Below, one piece after another: positions 39,056-43,742 of a stretch of DNA of 43,742 nucleotides (positions within the stretch are counted from its first letter, which is position 1; every line of letters starts with the position of its first letter). Under the pieces are notes generated by a model. It was not told where the DNA came from and ran no database searches. It saw nothing but the letters and a program-made list of their open reading frames with translations. Where the stretch lies: the IMG/VR virus record IMGVR_UViG_3300035681_000041, positions 1-43,742 of that record; one strand, given 5' to 3'. The DNA comes from a virus. The position numbers and the translations under genes were made by a program.

Positions 39056-41898
39056 CAGCGAAAAATCCCCAGGTCACTGCGGCCGTCAGGGGTCTGGGCA
39101 TAGGTCCACATCCGATTGGCAGCATCCTCGGCAATCGCCACGGCGTCGGCCATGGATACCGCGTCAGTGCCATCAGGCAGCCGGTAGACCGGGCCGGTGT
39201 GGTTGAGGTTGAAGGTTGGGGCGAAGGTGCCGCCGCCTCTGGAGCCCCCTGCCCCGCTGCTGCTTGGACGAATCCCAAGGCCCTGGTCCCCCATCTGCGC
39301 CTGAATGAACTGGGGCACCTTCTTTTGGGGCACGATGTACTCGGTACCCGCCTCGCCGGCCATGATCAACGTTGGCCGATCTACCCGGCCGCCTACGGCA
39401 AACTGGGGCACCTGCACAGGTTGGATCATCCCCAACTGCGGACCCTGCACGGCGGCGCTCACCGAATTGGCCGCGGCGATCAGGCGGTTGATCTGCTCAA
39501 TGAAGCCGTTGACGGCCCGCCCTGCCAGCGACAACGCCGAATTGATCACCCCCCGCACCGTACCCACGATCGATTCCCAGGCATCGGTGACGGGCCGCAC
39601 CAGGCCCACGGCGTAATCCCGCATCGAATCCATAGCCTGGTTCCAGGTTTGCCCCAGGCGGGCAATTAGGCCGTTCTCTGGGCCGATGATCGTGTCGATG
39701 AAAGCGGTCCAGTTCTCGCCCAGGTTGGTGAGGATGTTGCCGGCATAGCTGCTGATGCCGTCCATCATCAGGTTCCAGCCGCCGCCGATCATTGCAACGA
39801 ACCCGGTGGTGGGGTTGGCGATCAGATCCCAGAGCCCCCGGAAGGCATCGGCGATCTGGTCGCGGAATGAAAACAGCACCACCGCCGTGGCCACGGCTGC
39901 CGCGCCGATCAGTACCGGGGCGGTCACAACGCCGGCGACCAGGGCGGCCAGGCCGGTGGCTACTGACGCGATGGTGCTAGCGATGCCCGTCAGGCCTGCT
40001 ACTACCACTGGAAAAGCCCCAGCCCAGCCGGCGAGGGTGGCGCCTAGGCCAAAGCCGGCAATGGTCTTGAGAGCCATCCCAAGGCCCACCACAACGGGCA
40101 GGGCGATGATGGCTGCCGCTCCAATGGCGCCAACGCCAATAGCTATTTGTGTGAGCAGGGGATTGGCTTGGGCAAGGCCCGAAAGCGCTTGAACTACTGC
40201 AATGACACCAGGTACTAGCTGGTTAATTATAGGTACTATCAAATTGCCTATTTCAATCTGCAGCGCTTCTACGTTGTTTTTCGCTAGCTGCATTTGCGCT
40301 GCAGTGGTGCCCATTTGCACGCCAAGCTCTTTAGCCATTGAGCCAGCATAATTACCTGGACCGCCAACAGCGTCTAAAGACTTTGCAAGGTTATCTACGT
40401 TCTGAATTAACGCAGGCAAAGCTCTTGTCTCGTCACCAAAGAATTCAGAAATTATAGATGCCTGCATTTCTTTAGGCATTGCTTTGATGCGGCTAATAAA
40501 GTCCCTAATCGTAGGCTCGGCGCTCTCTTGCATTGCCCTGGCTAAATTTAGGCCTGCATCTTTGCCGACAAAGCCTAAAGTCTGCAACGCGGCAACCTGC
40601 CGTTCAGTCATTGAATTGCCCCGCGTCAGCGCCTTGACCATGTTGTTGAACGAGGTCGCGGCTACCTCCGTATCAGCGCCAGCTGAGATCATGGCCGCGC
40701 CAAATGCCACGGTTTTTTCTGCTGCCAGTCCCGCCTGCTGTCCAACGGCACCAGAACGCAAGGCAAACTCGACCAACTGGGAGGCCCTGGCTGCTGTTTG
40801 TTGGTCGAGGTAATTCATGGCATCGGCCAACTTCATAACCTCGGGCTGGGTCATGCCAAGGCTATTCCGGAGCTTTGCTATTGACGTGCCAGCCTGATCA
40901 GCCGTCATCTCAAAGGCAACACTGAGGCCCGCCACGTCCTTGGCAAATGCCTTGACCTCTTCCCTGGCGATACCTGAAGCCCCTGCAGCGGCGTAAATCT
41001 CTGCAAACCCCTTGGCGGAAACGGGCAGTTGCTTGGATAGGCCAATGATCTCGGTTGATATTTCCTTAATTGCTTTGGGCGTCTCCAAGCCATCCATGAC
41101 TTTGCGCACGCGGGAAACACTGGTCTCAAAATCAATGGCCGCTTTGGTGCTGATCGCAAGGGCAGCGCCAAAGCCTGCAGCGCCAGCAGCAGCAGCCTGC
41201 CAGGATCGGCTGTTGAGCACAGCATCGAATCCCCGGCTGAAAGATGCGTCGATCCTGTTCAGGCCAGACAGAACCGATTGCAGGCGGGTGGCCTCGGCCT
41301 GCACTACGCGCAGCGATTCGGCCTGAGCCTGAGCCGCCCTGAGTTGCGCATCTGCTACTTCTCTTTTTTTGGCGACAATGTTTGTAGTTATTACTAGCTC
41401 TTCCTGTGCAATTCGGTTAGCGGTCCTGGCGGCCTCGGTCTGCCGCAACATTTCGGGCGTGATCTTGCCGTAGGCGCCAGCAGTAGAAACCACCGATTGG
41501 GCCCGCTGCAGCTCCAGTTGGGTGGCCTGTTTTTTGGCCTGGGCTGTCTTCAGTTCGCCGGCCAACTGCTCGTCTGTCTGCTTGCGCCGCAACTCCGCGC
41601 CCTTCACCTCCAGGGCCGCCATTTGGTTCTGGGCCGCTGCACGGTCCCTGTCGTTGTCCAACAGCTTCATCCGTGACGCCAGCACCTGCTTGTCGGCATC
41701 CAGGATCTGGATTGATGCTGCCGTGGCCGCGGCCATCTGACGCTCTATCCCGTCGGTGCTGAAGACCCGGGCATTTTCCTGGGCCGCCAGCTTGGCCGAT
41801 TTCGACACATTGATCAGCGTGTCGCCCAGCTTTGTGACACTGCCCATTCCCGCGACTTCGGCCCCAATCTTCAAAATCGCGTCAAAATTGACGGCCAT
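39055..41898 (-). CDS. Tail tape measure protein (TP901 type)
   Basis: The 947-aa product has an N-terminal long coiled coil (about 20-230), a TP901/PhageMin_Tail core (about 255-500: FETSVSRVRKVMDGLETP, AEIYAAAGASGIAREEVK, GAAMISAGADTEVAATSFNN, TLGFVGKDAGLNLARAMQ, IISEFFGDETRALPALI), hydrophobic segments (about 555-680) and a C-terminal tail with GGRVDRPTLIMAGEAGTEYI. It sets tail length and may help DNA entry through the membrane. Its size suggests a long tail. It follows the chaperone genes as expected. Confidence 0.92.
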   Translation of the reverse strand: MAVNFDAILKIGAEVAGMGSVTKLGDTLINVSKSAKLAAQENARVFSTDGIERQMAAATAASIQILDADKQVLASRMKLLDNDRDRAAAQNQMAALEVKGAELRRKQTDEQLAGELKTAQAKKQATQLELQRAQSVVSTAGAYGKITPEMLRQTEAARTANRIAQEELVITTNIVAKKREVADAQLRAAQAQAESLRVVQAEATRLQSVLSGLNRIDASFSRGFDAVLNSRSWQAAAAGAAGFGAALAISTKAAIDFETSVSRVRKVMDGLETPKAIKEISTEIIGLSKQLPVSAKGFAEIYAAAGASGIAREEVKAFAKDVAGLSVAFEMTADQAGTSIAKLRNSLGMTQPEVMKLADAMNYLDQQTAARASQLVEFALRSGAVGQQAGLAAEKTVAFGAAMISAGADTEVAATSFNNMVKALTRGNSMTERQVAALQTLGFVGKDAGLNLARAMQESAEPTIRDFISRIKAMPKEMQASIISEFFGDETRALPALIQNVDNLAKSLDAVGGPGNYAGSMAKELGVQMGTTAAQMQLAKNNVEALQIEIGNLIVPIINQLVPGVIAVVQALSGLAQANPLLTQIAIGVGAIGAAAIIALPVVVGLGMALKTIAGFGLGATLAGWAGAFPVVVAGLTGIASTIASVATGLAALVAGVVTAPVLIGAAAVATAVVLFSFRDQIADAFRGLWDLIANPTTGFVAMIGGGWNLMMDGISSYAGNILTNLGENWTAFIDTIIGPENGLIARLGQTWNQAMDSMRDYAVGLVRPVTDAWESIVGTVRGVINSALSLAGRAVNGFIEQINRLIAAANSVSAAVQGPQLGMIQPVQVPQFAVGGRVDRPTLIMAGEAGTEYIVPQKKVPQFIQAQMGDQGLGIRPSSSGAGGSRGGGTFAPTFNLNHTGPVYRLPDGTDAVSMADAVAIAEDAANRMWTYAQTPDGRSDLGIFR

Positions 41899-42263
41899 CA
41901 GGAACCCCTCAGCAGCGTCAGCAGTTCCAATTCGATGACGCGTAGATCATCCATCAACGCAGCAACCGCACCACGACCACGCCGCAGGCCCGCCAGGGCG
42001 ATCACCGCCGGATAGTTAAGCCCGGTCTGCACCCGGTAGGGACGCCCCTCTGGGGTGTACTCGGTGGCCCACTGCCATTGGGTCTGGACCTGGCACCAGA
42101 GCAGGAAGGCCTCCCAGTTCTCGGGCCATATCCAGCAGATGGGCTCGGCGGCATTGGGCCGATCCTCGCGGGGCTGAGGCACGTAGGCGATGCCCATGGC
42201 CTCGGCCGCTCGGCGCTGGCCCGCATCCTCCTGCTCCCTGGTCTTGACCGGCGTCAAGGTCAT
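41898..42263 (-). CDS. Tail assembly chaperone, downstream partner (DUF1799-like)
   Basis: The 121-aa product has the DUF1799 pattern: ICWIWPENWEAFLLWCQVQTQW (about 43-64), then GLNYPAVIALAGLRR (about 81-95). Such proteins are the second product of tail chaperone pairs, usually made by frameshift from the upstream gene. It overlaps the upstream gene by four bases and is directly followed by the tape measure gene. A possible -1 slip site lies near the end of the upstream gene. Confidence 0.75.
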   Translation of the reverse strand: MTLTPVKTREQEDAGQRRAAEAMGIAYVPQPREDRPNAAEPICWIWPENWEAFLLWCQVQTQWQWATEYTPEGRPYRVQTGLNYPAVIALAGLRRGRGAVAALMDDLRVIELELLTLLRGS

Positions 42264-42721
42264 TTGCCGATGCCATTCCCCCGCGATTTGCCGGAGGTTG
42301 GCGGCTTTCCCTCGCTGTCACCGTCGAGGCCCTTGACCTTTAGCCATGCCGCAACAATGGCACTGGCCATGCCCTCGATCCGAAGCACTTTGTTTTTTTC
42401 TTCTTCGGTGTACTCAAGGGGGTCACCACCTGAGTCGCGCACATCCTCCCCCCAGCCGCCCAGGATGCGATCAGCCCAATCAATGTCGCTGACACTTGTG
42501 GCGCCCTTGGCGGCTTCGGGCAAAAGGCGGCCCTCGGTAATAGCCTTTCGAGTTTGGTCCCAATGCCAAATTGCTTGAGTTAAGCTATTAACTTCCTCTT
42601 GGTCCATTCGATTAAACTTAGCCGTAAAGGCCAAGTCTTCAATGTTTCCATTTTTTAAGACAGCACCTTTTAGCACTACTTGGCAGGGATAGGTACCGTC
42701 TACATTAAGCTTGTCAAACAT
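42260..42721 (-). CDS. Tail assembly chaperone
   Basis: The 153-aa product (MFDKLNVDGTYPCQVVLKGA) lies between tail tube and tape measure genes. A beta-rich start is followed by an acidic helical part (RKAITEGRLLPEAAK, about 54-68) and a basic, Gly-rich end. It would help fold or load the tape measure. A run of five G (minus strand; 42278-42282) near the end could allow a -1 shift into the DUF1799-like frame. Confidence 0.7.
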   Translation of the reverse strand: MFDKLNVDGTYPCQVVLKGAVLKNGNIEDLAFTAKFNRMDQEEVNSLTQAIWHWDQTRKAITEGRLLPEAAKGATSVSDIDWADRILGGWGEDVRDSGGDPLEYTEEEKNKVLRIEGMASAIVAAWLKVKGLDGDSEGKPPTSGKSRGNGIGK

Positions 42722-42762
42722 GAGAATTAGGGCAAAGGATTGGAAGCAACAGGCTCAGCGAA

Positions 42763-43707
42763 TCAGGTCTGAACAATGGTCAGCTCTTGGTTAGCCGCTT
42801 CGGCAACCATCCGGCCTTGAAGCTGAATGTAATTGCTATCCTTGACATTGACAAGGCTAGGCATTACCTGAACTTGCGGCAGGTTGAAAGTGTTGATGTT
42901 GCCAGCCACCGTACCGACTGGAAGCACCAACGCGCCTAGCTGAGAGTTAGAAGCATTGGTAAACACGTCCAATGTTTCAATTGGAGGGCGAGCGATTGTA
43001 AGAGTAAATGTTACAGTTCGATCGGTAAAATCAATGTGAGGCACGCACCCGGCATTATCGTAATACTGGGTGATATTTTCAATGGTCAGCTCAAACGCCT
43101 CTACGCAAACCCCAACGCCGGCAAACGTCAGCGAACCCGGTGTAGTGCTGGACGAATCGAACGGCACCGAATTGGCCAGTGGCGCCGGATAGCTTGGGGT
43201 CGGGTTGGCAACGGTTGCAGGGGGGCGGTAGAGGCCCATGTAGCTGGCAACGCCGCTCAATACTTGGCTGGCGTTGCCGCTGATTACCAGCTTGCTGACT
43301 CGCCCGCCAGCAGCGGAATACACCACGCCATCGCGGTGAAACCGTGCGGTGTGGGTGATTGCCGGCGGCGGCCAGGCCAGGGCATAGCTCACGCTGCCGC
43401 TGGCCCCGGCAACCACGCTGGAATTGAAGCCTGCGGCCAGCATCACCGGATTGAGGGCCGAGATCGCGCCACGGGTGCCCGAACCCGCAAACTCAAACGG
43501 GATGTCAGCGGAAACCTTGCGCTCGGTGATCGCCGCCGCCCGCTGCGTGCCAGGGCGAGCGCCTAGCTGCGTTCGCTCAACCTCCCCCCAGTCGGCCACA
43601 TTGGGGTCAAACGATCCGCAGGGGATCGCGTTAGCCCCGGTCAGCGTTACCGCTGTGCCGCTGGTTGTTTCGGGGCCCAGCAGGAAGATTTGGTCGCGGT
43701 AGGGCAT
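42763..43707 (-). CDS. Major tail tube protein
   Basis: The 314-aa product (MPYRDQIFLLGPETTSGTAV) is a beta-rich protein with the overall order of siphovirus tail tube subunits: a short N-terminal arm, strands with Gly/Ser-rich loops (about 70-160), a possible inserted domain, and a C-terminal strand pair (YIQLQGRMVAEAANQELTIVQ). It is the first gene after the terminator-like genes and before the chaperones, the normal tail tube position. The gene spans the repeated end of the window; its first 92 bases also appear at 1-92. Confidence 0.85.
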   Translation of the reverse strand: MPYRDQIFLLGPETTSGTAVTLTGANAIPCGSFDPNVADWGEVERTQLGARPGTQRAAAITERKVSADIPFEFAGSGTRGAISALNPVMLAAGFNSSVVAGASGSVSYALAWPPPAITHTARFHRDGVVYSAAGGRVSKLVISGNASQVLSGVASYMGLYRPPATVANPTPSYPAPLANSVPFDSSSTTPGSLTFAGVGVCVEAFELTIENITQYYDNAGCVPHIDFTDRTVTFTLTIARPPIETLDVFTNASNSQLGALVLPVGTVAGNINTFNLPQVQVMPSLVNVKDSNYIQLQGRMVAEAANQELTIVQT

Positions 43708-43742
43708 CGGTCGAATCCTCGGGGGGTGATGGTTGAGAGGCT
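43616..43742. repeat. Right copy of 127-bp terminal direct repeat
   Basis: Every base equals the left copy at 1-127. It contains the start of the tail tube gene and its leader. Removing one copy closes the map with no other change, and genes read smoothly through the junction (80-aa gene into tail tube gene). Confidence 0.95.

Overview
The window is one complete circular-mapping phage genome. Its last 127 bases repeat its first 127 exactly, so the unique length is about 43,615 bp. It is GC-rich and gene-dense, with most neighbouring genes overlapping by 1-8 bases. The virion genes are those of a long-tailed siphovirus: lambda-type terminase pair, gpB-like portal, gpW-like connector, a ClpP-protease/major-capsid fusion, a DUF2190-type decoration protein, a tail tube protein, a tail chaperone pair and a TP901-type tape measure. 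The single-stranded DNA binding (SSB) protein carries a C-terminal OB fold that reads like the SSB of marine or freshwater picocyanobacteria, and the thymidylate kinase also looks bacterial/cyanobacterial. A Synechococcus/Cyanobium-like host is therefore the best guess (inference). I see no integrase, lysogeny repressor, photosynthesis gene, phage DNA or RNA polymerase, tRNA or CRISPR array.

Layout. (1) Minus strand, read leftward from about 15.76 kb: a small ribbon-helix-helix (RHH) protein, a primase-helicase, a DNA-binding protein, a nuclease-like protein and a gpZ-like tail protein. A 336-bp non-coding repeat region (candidate cos site) follows, then TerS, TerL, gpW-like, portal, capsid fusion, decoration protein, connector, tail fibre, a likely lysis pair (small membrane protein plus coiled-coil/membrane protein) and tail-completion genes. 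The series continues across the junction of the circular map into tail tube, chaperones, tape measure and tail tip genes (43.7 to 35.3 kb). (2) Plus strand 15.95-19.8 kb: small early genes including a minimal family X polymerase-like nucleotidyltransferase. (3) Minus strand 23.5-19.9 kb: an accessory array of ten small genes, punctuated by three copies of a conserved bipartite upstream element, repeated spacer hairpins and repeated start/stop overlaps, ending in a clear intrinsic terminator. (4) Plus strand 23.7-33.4 kb: a recombination and nucleotide-metabolism operon (YqaJ-type exonuclease, its usual partner, tandem-OB SSB, two ASCH/PUA-like proteins, dCTP deaminase, thymidylate kinase) with many small unknowns. 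(5) 33.4-36.4 kb: a C39-peptidase-like candidate lysin (minus), then two plus-strand tail genes that converge on a minus-strand tail gene sharing a paralogous domain.

How it works together: the primase-helicase next to a GTTCAC/GTGAAC repeat region probably starts replication using a host polymerase. The exonuclease, its partner and SSB form a recombination module. Dcd and Tmk feed dTTP synthesis. The leftward late operon builds and packages the particle. Regulation appears to rely on repeat-rich intergenic regions: an 11-bp tandem site at the RHH gene, a 10-bp tandem site at 23.66 kb, the three bipartite elements and the half-site array at 13.2 kb. Several genes shorter than 60 codons were found by reading the gaps: 1524-1652, 15602-15763, 22590-22763, 22876-23055, 23976-24119 and 31163-31333.
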